Assembly (NCBI GenBank): GCA_900660155.1
Contig: CABFPE010000191.1
Coordinates: 179,770-216,506, forward strand
Origin: Hofstenia miamia
Lineage: Eukaryota; Xenacoelomorpha; Acoela; Hofsteniidae
Direction: 5' to 3'
Length of the DNA stretch: 36,737 nt
The translations under genes were made by a program, and so were the position numbers. Below the pieces are notes generated by a model. The model did not search any database and had not been told where the DNA came from. It saw nothing but the letters and a program-made list of their open reading frames with translations. Within the stretch, counting starts at the first letter, position 1. Every line of letters begins with the position of its first letter. Below are positions 1 through 11,046 of the stretch, in pieces.

Positions 1-316
1 TTATTTAATATCTTTATTACATGAGCTGAGAAGATAAACACTGAGATAAATTATTTGTATTGAGCTAGAAATTAAAACTTGAGACACACAATTAGCACCT
101 TGGATTGTAAGGATGGATTCTAAAGGCTTGGCTTCAGCAAGATGCCATGTGAATTGGTCGCTACTTTAACCATCTTGGAATTACTTTTTTCTACAATGAA
201 ATTGGCAAATTACCAATCTTCATTTGTTTTGTTAGAGAGTGGGTTGCTCTTGGCAATGGTAATCTTCTGCAACCTTCTTACTGCTTGAGCTGCTAGACAC
301 ACACTGCAATTCTACA
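1..316 (+). repeat. 5' LTR of gypsy element E1 (3' part only)
   Basis: The window opens inside this LTR. Bases 1-316 align almost without change to 10222-10538, the end of the 3' LTR, with two substitutions in the first ~249 bases (positions 12 and 31) and a cluster of differences in the last ~45. The LTR ends in TTCTACA, directly followed by a primer-binding site. By comparison with the 880-bp 3' LTR, about 564 bp of the 5' LTR should lie left of the window. Confidence 0.93.
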
Positions 317-334
317 TGGTGACCCTGACGTGAT
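317..334 (+). other. Primer-binding site of E1 (tRNA-Trp type)
   Basis: TGGTGACCCTGACGTGAT starts at the first base after the LTR. It matches the complement of the tRNA-Trp 3' end, the same primer site used by Rous sarcoma virus (TGGTGACCCCGACGTGAT), at 17 of 18 positions. The mismatch is a T at position 10 and is shared with E2, so it is probably the host's own tRNA-Trp variant or an inherited change. Priming of minus-strand DNA synthesis is inferred from position. Confidence 0.85.
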
Positions 335-866
335 TCTTGGACACTCTGGAGTGTCAGTTAAGCTATCTACTCCATTCTGTTAATGTGTGCAGATGGATCA
401 ACATTTGGAGATGTACTCCAGTTGTGAAGTTTGTGCGCCTACCAAAGCAATCGCCCATTTTTCACTTGGTGATTGTAAAGTGAAACAGAACTGTTATCAT
501 GTTTCTTTATTGTATTTGGTTTTGTTTTCTACTGGGTGTGAGTCAGCTGGGATGGATTTCCCCTGACTGCAATCTATTTCACCACCCATTGATGTGCAAC
601 TTTACCTTATATGTAATTTTGCATTTGTCAGCTCTGTGATCTGATGCCATCACTGAGTTCTGACTCTATTCTTACTGTTCTTAGTGCTATTCTGGTTAGT
701 CTCATTTTGCTAGAATTTAGATTGTGTACCTATGCCCTGCTACCATCTGTTAAGTGCTTTTATTTCTCCTACACAGTTGGATGTTTCTCCTAAATTATTG
801 GAATTGTTATTGGAACCTCTTGCTCTTACTTTACTTTACTTGTTTGTTATTCTTGTTCTTATGGAC
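335..866 (+). other. Untranslated leader of E1
   Basis: This is the ~530 bp between primer site and gag. It aligns in parts with the E2 leader at 13539-13997 (for example the shared stretch around 'ctactc.attctgtt'). Reading frame is open upstream of the gag ATG from about 732, but the E2 homologue has a stop just before its ATG at 13998, so I treat this part as untranslated. Confidence 0.6.
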
Positions 867-2440
867 ATGGATTTTTCTAATTCTCATAATGGGACTCCCA
901 CTCAGAGTTTCCCCTGTGTGAGCACTGGCAGCTTGGACACTGTCCCTCTCACTGCTGGACTTAATTCTGTTGTTGTTTTACCAACTCTTATCCCCACTAA
1001 ACCTGTTTCTGGCATATCCACACCTTCTGAAGTTTTGCCACAAGAAACCCCCACTCCTGCCACCCTGTCAAACCTGTTTCTTTTGTATACACTACCATTA
1101 CCTCCTTCTGAGTCACCACCACTGGACATTCTACAACTCAGAGAAGCCCTAGCTGATCAAATCTCACAGCACTGTTCCTGTGAAGCCCATTTTGACGCCC
1201 TGCAAGCCAAAATGAGACAACAAGCCACCACTGCTTGGCAGCATGAGAGATGCCTGCTTGACTCAATCTCAGCCTTGGAGATGCAAATTTAGGAATTGCT
1301 CCCACATCCCCCTCCAACTCCCCCCAGAGGAATCTGAGTATGTAACCCACACTCTTTTGGACAAGGCTCTCTCAGAAAAGTTCTCAACAGTTATTTCACA
1401 GACAATGGCTGCCCATTTTTCTAATGCTTTGTCAGCACCTACACTGTCCCCTGTGAGGCCACCATTCTTTACCCCCATTACTTCTTTTACAATTGGAGCA
1501 CCTACCTTCACTAAGTCTACCCTTTCTCAAGTCGCAATGCCAAGCTCTTGTACCCCAAGCATAACAGTTGTGCCTCTGGCACCTGTGAATGTCTCAGTTA
1601 CCCCAACTACTACAATTGTTCCACCTTCTCCTCCAAGTGACCCTATTGGGTCTACACCAACTTGTGGGCCATGCTTCACTCAATACATTTTGCCCACCAA
1701 AGCATCAGGGAATGAACAATCGAATCTTTTCAATCAACACTCAGTATTGCCTAAGTTTACTGGCAAAATAGATGAAATTTCACAGTCATTCAATAAGTGG
1801 CTCTTTCTTTTCAAGCTTTCAATGAAGCAATATAAAACCACTCATGATGCTGCTGGTGCTCAATTTCCCATGTTCCTTTATGGGCCTTGTGTACAATCAG
1901 TACATGATGCTGGATAGGGAAGTTAAGACAAATTATCAATTACTCATTAGTCACTTCAAGGACCACTACAAAGCACCTCACATCAAGCAGCAATACAAGA
2001 TGCTTTTATGTGATCTTTCCTTCAAGAAGGGAGGCGATTTGAGAACCTACATTATGCAAGTTGATAGACTATTTCACCTCAGCAAACTAACTCCAGAATA
2101 CTCAAGACACAAACTCTTCTCTTACATTTGTTGAGGATTTCCTTCTACCATCAGGAGCTGCCTCAAACTTAAATGTGATCTGGAAGATGATTTGAACTCT
2201 ATTATTGAGAAGGCGATTAGCATTGTTTATATGCTACAGAATACTACATGCATCAAGAGAGATGCTGGTGACCTGAAGACGGGTCAAACTACCACTAAGT
2301 AATTAACCTTGTCAAGTTCTGCTACAATGCAGAAGAAGACAGACACTGACAGTCAGCTCACATTTGTACACAGAGTGGGGCAGTTATTTGCCTAATTGCA
2401 GATGGGGATGGTATCATCATCAATGAGCCTTCCATTGAAG
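867..2440 (+). pseudogene. gag: Decayed gag of gypsy element E1
   Basis: Gag would form the capsid of the retrotransposon particle. The start is set at the ATG at 867 (another lies in frame at 861) because it matches the E2 gag ATG at 13998; both proteins open with MDF and soon reach NGTPTQ. The N-terminal third is rich in Pro, Ser and Thr, followed by a capsid-like part with KFTGKIDEISQSF and, further on, NQYMMLD and DHYKAPH, all shared with E2. The frame shifts near 1285 and near 1885, and a TGA interrupts at 2132. The CCHC zinc knuckle kept by E2 is not recognisable; the sequence aligning just after it is at about 2376-2400. The gene cannot give a full product. Confidence 0.85.
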
Positions 2441-2441
2441 T

Positions 2442-5400
2442 GTGTACTCCCAACACCCTGGTAAAGTCTGTCAACCATTTAAATTTGTTGGAGTGCTGCC
2501 TCCTGAAAACTGTGCACATGATGTTTTAGTGATAACTTTGTTGCTATGCACTAACATCATCCCCAGGGAGATGAATGGATTGCTGATTAACACCACCATT
2601 GATACAGGAGCCTCTGTATCCATCCTCAGCAACACCTGTTGCAACAAGCTTTGCCTACAGAGAGGAGATCTGTTACCTTCCACTGATTGTTTATTGGACA
2701 CTTCAGGGAATACTATTTTGAAGGGCCAGATTAACAATCTTTAGTTCCACATTCATCAAGAATGTTTTCACATGGACCTCATCATTGGGGTTGACACCTG
2801 CAGTCCTCTACCATATGATGTCATCGTTGGGAACTACTTCCTTGAGAGAAATGATGCCATAATTTATTATGGCACCAACACTCTCTCTATTTACAAAAGG
2901 CAGCCACAGGAGGAGCTGATTACTACTTGTAACCAAGACATCTTGTTAACTTTAACAAATACAACTATCATAATGGAACTATGGCACTGGCGATGAGTTG
3001 CTGTCTCTATGAGCTCTCCCTATGGGGATATCATGATCTCAGGACAAAGGGGAAATTGCCTTCACAGTCTACATCTCTCTCCAGACCTTTGTCATGGCTC
3101 TCATGGAAAGACTTACATTACTGTGCTTAATAGTTCCACATGCCTGATCCAGATGGATCCCACAAAGACATCTATCATTGTGATGCTGGTCCAACTCAAA
3201 CCTAAAGCTGCAGTCTGTCTGCCCATTCTTACCACAATTCACGATCTAAGTGAACCAAGTGATCCAGTTTGGATCCCAGCTGTGAATGAGAGAACTCATG
3301 GACATCTGAGTCCACAAGAACATGACAAGCTCTCTGCCCTCTTGTGCCAGCACTATGATGTGCTTAATTATGGATCAATCAGTGTTGGAAAGGCTGTTGG
3401 GGAACAACATGCCATTGAAACTAAGAGTGATTGCCCCATTCAGCTGCCAGTTCAAAGGGTACCTGAGAACTTAAGAGCAGAGTATGAACAGATCCTTAGC
3501 AATCTCATTGAAAGCTGGATCATACAGAACAGCAATAGTCAGTATGCTGCACCTATGGTGTTCATTCACCAAGGCAAGAAGTACCACCTCTGCATTGATT
3601 TCTGATGATTAAATGACATCACAGTCAAGGATGCATATCTGTTGCCCTGCATTGAGGACCTACTCTATGATGCCAGCAAGTACAAGTTATTTTTGTGCTT
3701 GGATCTCTGTAAAGCCTATTGGCAGATACTGATGAAGCCTGCCAACATTCTGAAAACTGCATTTATTACACCTTATGGCCTCTTTGAGTGGAAGTACATG
3801 GCCTTAGGGCTTTGAACACTCCAGCCATATTTAAGCATTATGTCACAAGTGTACTACAGAATGGGGCCAATGTTCTTGAACCTGGGATCACTGCATACAT
3901 GGATGATATTCTTGTTGCTGGACACACATTCTCTGATCACTTAGATAAACTGGGTCACACTGTTAAGATCCTGTACAACTCTGGACTCTGGGTAAATGGA
4001 AATAAGTTTTCACTCATTTCACCATGAGTTACCTTCTTAGGAAGGGTGATAAAGAATGATGTGAAAGATCATCTTGACCAAATTGAAACTCCATGCTCAC
4101 ACAAGGACGTCCAACACCTGGTGGGATTTCTTAATTACTATGGCTCCTTCATTTGTGAACTAGCCAACTAAACCAAGCATATATCCAATCTACTTTGAAA
4201 GAACACTGAATTCTGTTGAACGTGGGCTGAACAAGAAGAGCTGCATGCTGTGAAGCAAGAGCTCAGACAGATTCTGAGTCTGAATATGCCTGACTGTATG
4301 AAGGAATTCATTGTCAATTGAGATGCAAGTTCAGTTGCCATCAGTGGTGTGCTCAGCCAAGTGATCAATGGCCAGGAATGCCCAGTACAATATTTCAATC
4401 AGAAGCTCTGCAATGCTGAGCTAAATTATGGAGCAACAAAGTCTGAGATGCTAGCACTTGTCAAGATTCTGAAGAAGCTCCAATTCTTCATCTTAGGTTG
4501 CCAATTCATTGTTTGTACTGACAACTCCACACTAGCATGGCTTAAGAAACTCTCTGGCAACAAGTCAAACATCATCACCCAATGGTTGGAATACCTTAAC
4601 AACTTCTCTTTTATGATCACTCATTGCCCTGGGAGATTGCACCTCAATGCTGATTATTTCACCACTCTGCCCAGTTATGAGAGAGACCTGCAAAAGCCAC
4701 TGGGTGAAAAAACTCTGTTTGGATTCATCCCATCTTACAAGTACAAGCTCCTCCCTGATATCAATGCAGATCAAAATGGGAAAGCAATCCTCCCCATTAT
4801 GGTGAAGGAGGAGATTTCAGAAAAGGAAATTGCCACCCATCAACTACATGACAAAGTCTTATCTGAAATTGTCTTTAAGATCAAGCACCCCAACCACAAG
4901 CTATCAGCAACTTTGCTAAGAGATACTTTCAACATTATCATTGGAAGCTTACTGAAGCTGGACTCCTCTACATGCATAGTTGGAACAACTGTCTGGCAAT
5001 CCCAGAGTATTTCAAGTGAGATCTGGTCCAGAAGATCCATGAATGCAGTCATCTTGGGATTATCCAGATGGAGAGAACCTTTAATGCTCATTAAGTTACC
5101 ATCAGTATTAGAGCTACAGTATAAGATGTGATTGATAAGTGTGAAGCATGCCTGCTGCAAGGAGCCAGACACTTTCTGGAGCAGAGAGCAGAACTCCATA
5201 GTCAGGTTGCTGAAAGAACTAACAAAGTGGTCCACATGGATATGAAAAAACTATCAAGGGATGAGCAAGGATTTCAATATCTGTTGCTCTTGATAGACTA
5301 CTTTACTAAGTATGCATGACTCATTCCCCTCAACAATACCACTACTGAGGTCATCAGCAAAAGAATTGTGAAAGAATGGATCTTTAAACTCAGGGCTATG

Positions 5401-6317
5401 CAGCATCTGGTCTCTGACTATGGTCCTCAGTTTGAGAACTCTTTAATGTCCACTCTCATGAAAGAACTTGAAATTGTACACAATTTCACCACTGCTTACA
5501 ATCTGCAGTCAAATGCCATCATTAAAATGATCAGAGTCACTTTAGCCTGCACTGCCAGTCAAAACTGGAGATTCATCATCAAAGCAGTTGAATTCTTTTA
5601 CAATACCATCCACCAAATAGAGCCCTTTCAAAGCTATGTTTGGCCATGAAGCAAGCACTCCTTTGTTGATCATGTTCCCAGACTACAATGAGCCAACCTT
5701 GGAGAATTTTGTGAACCAGATGCTGAATGAGTTCCAGGAAGTGTACTAATCAGTCTGTTATTCACCAGAAAAGAAATTTTGATAAAAAGCTGTATGGTGA
5801 ACCTCATAAAAATGGAGATTCTGCATTTGCTTACTTTCCTCATCTGATTACTGATGCTAACCAAATATGAAAACTTGCCAATAATTGGCAAGGACCTTTT
5901 AAAATAGTCAAGGTGTTAGATCACCACCAGTACTTATTAGATAATGGTAAAGTTGCCCATTTTCAGCAACTTAGACAAACAATCAAAGATATACAAAATA
6001 CAGTCATTGACAATAATAATGAGTTTTCTCTTGTCAATGACAGCATTAATGAGATAGAATATTATGAAAACCTCACCAAATGTGAGGAAGACGACCTTAC
6101 ACAGGTCAAGTATGATAGTAACCTTGGTAGTAGTAGCAACACTATAGCTACTTGTATTTTGCCTAAACAAAAAGCTAGAGATCAGAGATATTTAGATCAT
6201 TTAAATACCCAGGAATGGGATCTTAATCTTATATCTTTGTTTAGCAACTATGAAATGAACAGAGAACCAACCTCCAACAAGACACCAAGTACAAAAACAA
6301 ATCAATCTGCAAGATGA
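2442..6317 (+). pseudogene. pol: Decayed pol of E1: protease, RT, RNase H, integrase
   Basis: Domains occur in Ty3/gypsy order. The aspartic protease site DTGAS is at 2601-2615, and the reverse transcriptase has CIDF near 3594 and YMDD at 3896-3907. RNase H has DASS near 4324 and TDNSTLAWL near 4518. Integrase has an HHCC finger (HECSH near 5038, CEAC near 5140), DDE residues in HMDMK near 5233 and SDYGPQF near 5415, and a GPF-like C-terminal module near 5890-5960, then an acidic tail. Breaks include stops at 2742, 2994, 3603, two tandem TGA codons in the RT after CIDF, 4025 and 4318, a one-base deletion near 3800 and further shifts in integrase. The catalytic Glu of integrase is a Lys (5524-5526). 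The gene is dead, though protease and RT active-site motifs remain. Confidence 0.92.
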
Positions 6318-6411
6318 AACAAAGCAATCAACAACACCTAGATGATCAGATGAAGGCACTTCCCAAAAGTGAGAATGCCCAGCAGAAGACACCCATAGCA
6401 GCCATGACTAT

Positions 6412-6545
6412 GAGGGAGACAACTCTCTCTTCAGGAGCAGACTTCCCACAACGATGCTCAGAGACAACTCTCTGAGTGGGAGCAGACCTCAGACGACTAT
6501 GCACAGAGACAACCCTCTTTGTGTGAATCCGAGGAGCATAGAATG
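6412..6545 (+). repeat. Tandem 45-bp repeat encoding 15-residue repeats at the start of ORF3
   Basis: Three imperfect copies of a 45-bp unit follow each other. Each starts around 'agagacaac(t/c)ctct'; the first two contain 'gagcagac(t/c)t'. In the ORF3 frame they read as 15-residue units beginning RQLSLQEQTS, RQLSEWEQTS and RQPSLCESEE. A one-base deletion at the left edge (near 6410) puts a TGA upstream in this frame. The period is a multiple of three, which fits a coding repeat. Confidence 0.75.
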
Positions 6546-9500
6546 CCTTTTGCCCAGTTGTCTAACATAACCTCACCCCATGTTGACTTGAAACCCCCTC
6601 CTGGTCCCGGTCCTTCCTCCCACGACTCAGCTAGTGTTAGGTCCAGAAAAGCCAAGGAACATAAAGCTAAAACATCCAAAGTTGGCAATGAGATCTTATA
6701 TTGGTACTTTATTGCTACTCAGAAAGCAGTTTGGTTAGTTTGTGACAACATATCAGAAGAAACCAAGAATTGGTTATGCTGGACATTTAACACCAAGGAC
6801 CTAACTTGTTCTGTCAACTTGATCCCCTTCATCATAGATGCTGAGCATAGGCCTCAGATCAACGCTATTATTTGTTATGACTCTAAAATGTTAGCTAGCA
6901 TGTCACAACCTTACTGGCAAAGTACTGTTCATACCATGTTTGATGAGGACTTCAACTTGTCTCACTTATGCCAGTTTCTAAACAGTAAAGAAAAAATAAA
7001 GAAATTTGAATGCATCAACATCAATTTTGACAACCTACTAGTTGTCTACTTTTTAGTGTCAATGAGGTAAACTACCCCTGAATCATGGAAAAGATTGAAA
7101 TAGCCTATCAACTCACCAAGGTGGAGAAGATACACTTAGTTATGTTCTTAAAAGAAGAGTACCAGGATACCATCCTGGATGAAGTTGAAACCTTCCACTT
7201 TCATATGGAGAACTTCACTGTTTTGTATAGCAGCTCCTACCAGCCTACAAGTATGCATAACACTCACATAATCTCGGCTACTAAAATCATCTTCACAGAC
7301 CTGCTCTTATGTAAGAAAATTCTGACACACTGTCTCACAGTCAATACTCCTCTGATCATCAATGCTTGCATCCAGGCTCAGTCACTCAAGTTGATCAACA
7401 TCAGCTTGCCTGGCCTCTGCTCTGACATCTCTTGTCTCCATGTCAGTTTTGCAAAGTGCCACTACCCTGCAAGAAATTGATGAGGTTTGGACAAATTTGA
7501 AAGCAGATCACAGCCTGGAGACTCAATGGCCTACCATCAATATTCGGAGTCCCACGTCACAATATCATCAATCAGTTGAGAGAACACTCAAAGAGTTACA
7601 TTTGTCACATGACACTCAAAATCGTCAGAACTTCTCAGAAAAGATGTTCTCAGAAAAATTCACTCTGGCAATTCAATCCCATCTAGCCATGTGGGTCCTT
7701 GCTGCTTTCCTTACAGTTGATCCTCATCTTCAGCTACCTCTGGATAAACCCACTAGGGAGAGACTCACAAAACAGTGTCCTTATGAACTCGCCATCAGTC
7801 CTGCTGCCTGGAAGGTTAAGAACTGGCTGCTCCACTCTTGCTTGCTGCCTGCCTCACCTGGGAAGACTAAGAAAGCAATGGAAGATTTTGAGAAATTTAC
7901 ACTCATCTCATCAGATCCAGTGGACCCCTTCATTGCCTCCCACCTCAGATGATTGTCAACTGATTAGGAGTCGTGTTTTCCAACTTAAATATCTTCTTGG
8001 ATAAACTCAAGAAGTACATGTGGGGAGCCACTGCCAAGACCAAGTTTCCTTCTCTTAACTCTGAGTATGCACCTCTGTGTATGAGTAAACTCATGCACCG
8101 TGAATATGGCTCCACAAAGCAGTTCACCAAGATAGTTGGCCACTATGACGTTCTGTCACACATGGAAATCTTATTCAACCTGGAGCAGCTCAACTATCCT
8201 GAGTATGCATACAGCAAACTCACCCAAACCCAGCAACAAGCTACCAAGGATGGTGAGATCATCCCAATCACTGTTTTAGGCAGACCATGAAAATGCCCAA
8301 ACAATTTTACCATGAGGAAGAGCTCTTATCCTCCTCAGCTATTGAGGTATCACCATTGACAAAAGCCCTCATTGAAGCTGTTAACCTAGAAAAATTCTTT
8401 GGGGTCACAGTCTCACCCAAGCTCACACCTGCCTGGTCTCTTACCAATAACAAACAAATCTTAACAATTGAGCACCGCCTGGAAGAGTTCACAGAGAGCC
8501 AGCAATAGTTGATAGAATTGTTGAGCCCAACAGCAACAACAATATCTTAGGCCTCATGAAATGGTGCCTCACTGAGGTGCTAACCAAGGAAGAGCTAATA
8601 CTTCTACTATCACCAGGGCAACAACTCACCCTGGATGTAGAATGTACCACTGCCCGCCTTCGCCTTTCTATTGCTCAAATTAAAAATTTATGGAGCCCCA
8701 GACTCTGCAGTGCTTTTTGGGACTCCATCAAGGATGCCAAGATAAATTACTCTGTCACAATTGGAACAGCCTCCCTTCAGAACAAGTCCAGCTTTGCCCA
8801 GTTGGAAAATAATGTCTAGAAAATCAACCTTCTCTGCATTCCACTGCCTTACTTAATGACACCACTGATTCTGCCATCATGGAGAGTGTGCTGGGGAAAG
8901 AAGAAAGTCTCTGCCCATCTCACAGACTGCATTAATTGTTTCAACCGCCTCTGAAGTTAACAGATCTATGCAATCTAAGGAGTATGAGAATACCTGTGAT
9001 GCATTGCTAGAAGGTGGTAACCCTGAGCATGTATACATTGACAGGAAACTGACCATCAAGGATATTTTTCAGAAGGGCCAGCCTATCTCTACTCAACTAG
9101 AAAAAATCCACCAAACTATCAACTCACTCTACCCTCATGTTGTCATTCTATTTCAAGCTGGAGGTGACTTGATGTGGGCTAATAAAGCAGAGACTATAAC
9201 TTGATACTACAATGTAACCAAGCATATTGAGATCATTACCATGATCACCAGCATTATGGACCTGGAAGAGATGATGCTGCAGCAAGTGAATGAGTATTGT
9301 TTGCTCTTTGTGAACCTTTCTTCCCATATCGGATACCTCAGATTAGCACAGATGATGCGCATATCTCAGACACTAACGATTAGAGGATGCGCTTTTTATG
9401 TGTTTTTATGATACCTTCACCCAGAGGTTGAATGTGTTTCAACAAAATTGTTATATTAGTTCAAGGCTACCAGAGCTCAAATATTTCAAATTACACAGCA

Positions 9501-9644
9501 AAACCATCACTCAATGGAAGGCATTAATGCAGGTCACCAGGTGGCCCTGCTATGCAGAAGTTTCATCATGGGATGATATATTGGCCAAAGAAATGATTGA
9601 AGAAGGCCAAAAGTTGTTGTGTGGTCCTAGTGTCCGTCTTAACC
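6420..9644 (+). pseudogene. ORF3 of E1: long extra gene downstream of integrase, unknown function
   Basis: After pol there are ~3.2 kb of broken but clearly coding sequence, equivalent to about 1,050 residues, ending just before the polypurine tract. It begins with the 15-residue repeats and a Pro/Ser-rich stretch (near 6590-6630). Successive frame segments run 6519-7070, 7085-7480, 7440-7952, 7973-8290, 8287-8508, 8556-8819, 8968-9204 and 9398-9640, linked by frameshifts and stops. The first segment and the last two to three have homologues in E2; the middle is present only in E1 here. I see no signal peptide, clear membrane anchor, furin-type site or other envelope feature, and I do not recognise a family. 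The best conserved motif is KLTIKDIFQKGQPISTQL near 9049-9102. Confidence 0.8.
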
Positions 9645-9646
9645 AT

Positions 9647-9658
9647 GCAATGGGGGCA
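9647..9658 (+). other. Polypurine tract of E1
   Basis: GCAATGGGGGCA lies immediately before the 3' LTR and recurs at the same position in E1B and, as CAATTGGGGGCA, in E2. This is where the plus-strand primer of an LTR element is expected. Confidence 0.75.
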
Positions 9659-10538
9659 TGTAGAGTCACTTGGGGCCTCTCTTTTATTTTATTTCAATTT
9701 TAGGCACTCTCAAATTAATTTGGTGCTATTTAGTTTAATGATTTATTAATTTGTAATCTTTTCAAACTTAAGTTTCAAACATAGTGATTGTCCCCTCAAG
9801 CTTTAGATTATGTGTAATTGCTCAGTTAATTTGTGAGGGAAACAAACTTTTGTAAAAAACAGTAAATATTTAACTTCTTTTGTAATAAATAGGGAACTCA
9901 AATGTAAGCAAACATCAAATAAATTTCATTCTCACTGGATAATGTTTGCTTTTTTATTATTTTATATTTTACTAACCATTTTAGCTCTGGTATGAATTTT
10001 ATAATAATGAAATTGTAAGATCCGGCAATAATGTGGGAGGTTGTGCCTGGGGTGATAACTTGCTCCATGACAGATTTGAGCCCATATTGTGGTCGCTTTA
10101 GGCTACATATAGACATAGGCAATAAAAGAACTACAACATCTATTGATAAAACATGCACAAATTATGACACAATGTGATTATACTATGCAGTTGGCATACA
10201 CAAATACATGGTAACTACACATTATTTAATATTTTTATTACATGAGCTGAGCAGATAAACACTGAGATAAATTATTTGTATTGAGCTAGAAATTAAAACT
10301 TGAGACACACAATTAGCACCTTGGATTGTAAGGATGGATTCTAAAGGCTTGGCTTCAGCAAGATGCCATGTGAATTGGTCGCTACTTTAACCATCTTGGA
10401 ATTACTTTTTTCTACAATGAAATTGGCAAATTACCAATCTTCATTTGTTTTGTTAGAGAGTGGGTTGCTCTCGGGCAATGGTAATCTTCTGCAACCTTTG
10501 TACCATTTGAGCTGCTAGATGCACCCTGTGATTCTACA
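9659..10538 (+). repeat. 3' LTR of E1 (880 bp)
   Basis: It starts TGTAGAGTCAC after the polypurine tract and ends GTGATTCTACA; these ends form a 10-of-11 inverted repeat with TG...CA termini. Its last 317 bp match bases 1-316. Candidate poly(A) signals AATAAA occur at 9884 and a little further on. The 3' flank begins CTAC; the 5' flank of the element is outside the window, so the target duplication cannot be tested. Confidence 0.93.
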
Positions 10539-11045
10539 CTACTCAATGTGTCTCTCATTGTTAATTTCTAGCTCAATAAAACAGTTCTCATTAATTCTTA
10601 TTTCTCAGCTCATGTAATAAATAATATTAGCATGTAATTGCCATGCATTCACATTCACCATTGGTTTGTTATCATCACAGTGTAAAGTTATAGTGTGCAT
10701 GTTGGAATTGCAATGATCAATTAAAAGTCATTATTCCCTACACATAGGCATATACCTAACTTAATTCCGTCCATGAATTGGGCTGCCTGCGGGAATAGGG
10801 CAAGTTGTCTCCAAATTGTCAGCAGAGACTTAAGCATTCATTATGGCAAGATACAACATAATGCTTAAAATGGGGTTAGCAATATTAAATAGAAAAAAGC
10901 AAACACAGTTTATTGAGTCAAAGTTTATTTTGTGTCCTCACTACTAGTCTCTCAAGTATTTATTCAAACAATCAAAATATTACTTGCAATTGCTTACACT
11001 TTTTTCCAATCATCACAAGTTCCCTCACAAAATTTAAGAGCAATA
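10539..11045 (-). repeat. Inverted, truncated LTR fragment of the E1/E2 family
   Basis: Read on the minus strand, this stretch follows the E1/E2-type LTR, closest to the solo LTR at 25797-26763. It starts near 'ttgctcttaaattttgtgag', passes 'taggg.ataa' and 'atgcatgg.aa.tacatg', and reaches 'gagctagaaattaa' followed by 'gagacaca'. It lacks both LTR ends and is diverged from all other copies. It holds no gene. It ends at a single N (11046), which looks like an assembly join. Confidence 0.8.
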
Positions 11046-11046
11046 N
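11046..11046. other. Single ambiguous base, probable assembly join
   Basis: The only isolated N in the window sits exactly where the inverted LTR fragment changes into a sequence identical to the interior of E1 ORF3 (CAACCTTCTCTGCATTCC, also at 8825). Confidence 0.7.

Noticed and set aside
6412..6545. CRISPR-like array
   Set aside because: The three 45-bp units are contiguous with no unique spacers, lie in a coding frame, and the DNA is eukaryotic.
6519..9640. ORF3 as a retroviral-type envelope gene
   Set aside because: The position fits, but I see no signal peptide, clear transmembrane anchor, fusion-peptide-like stretch or furin-type site in any segment.
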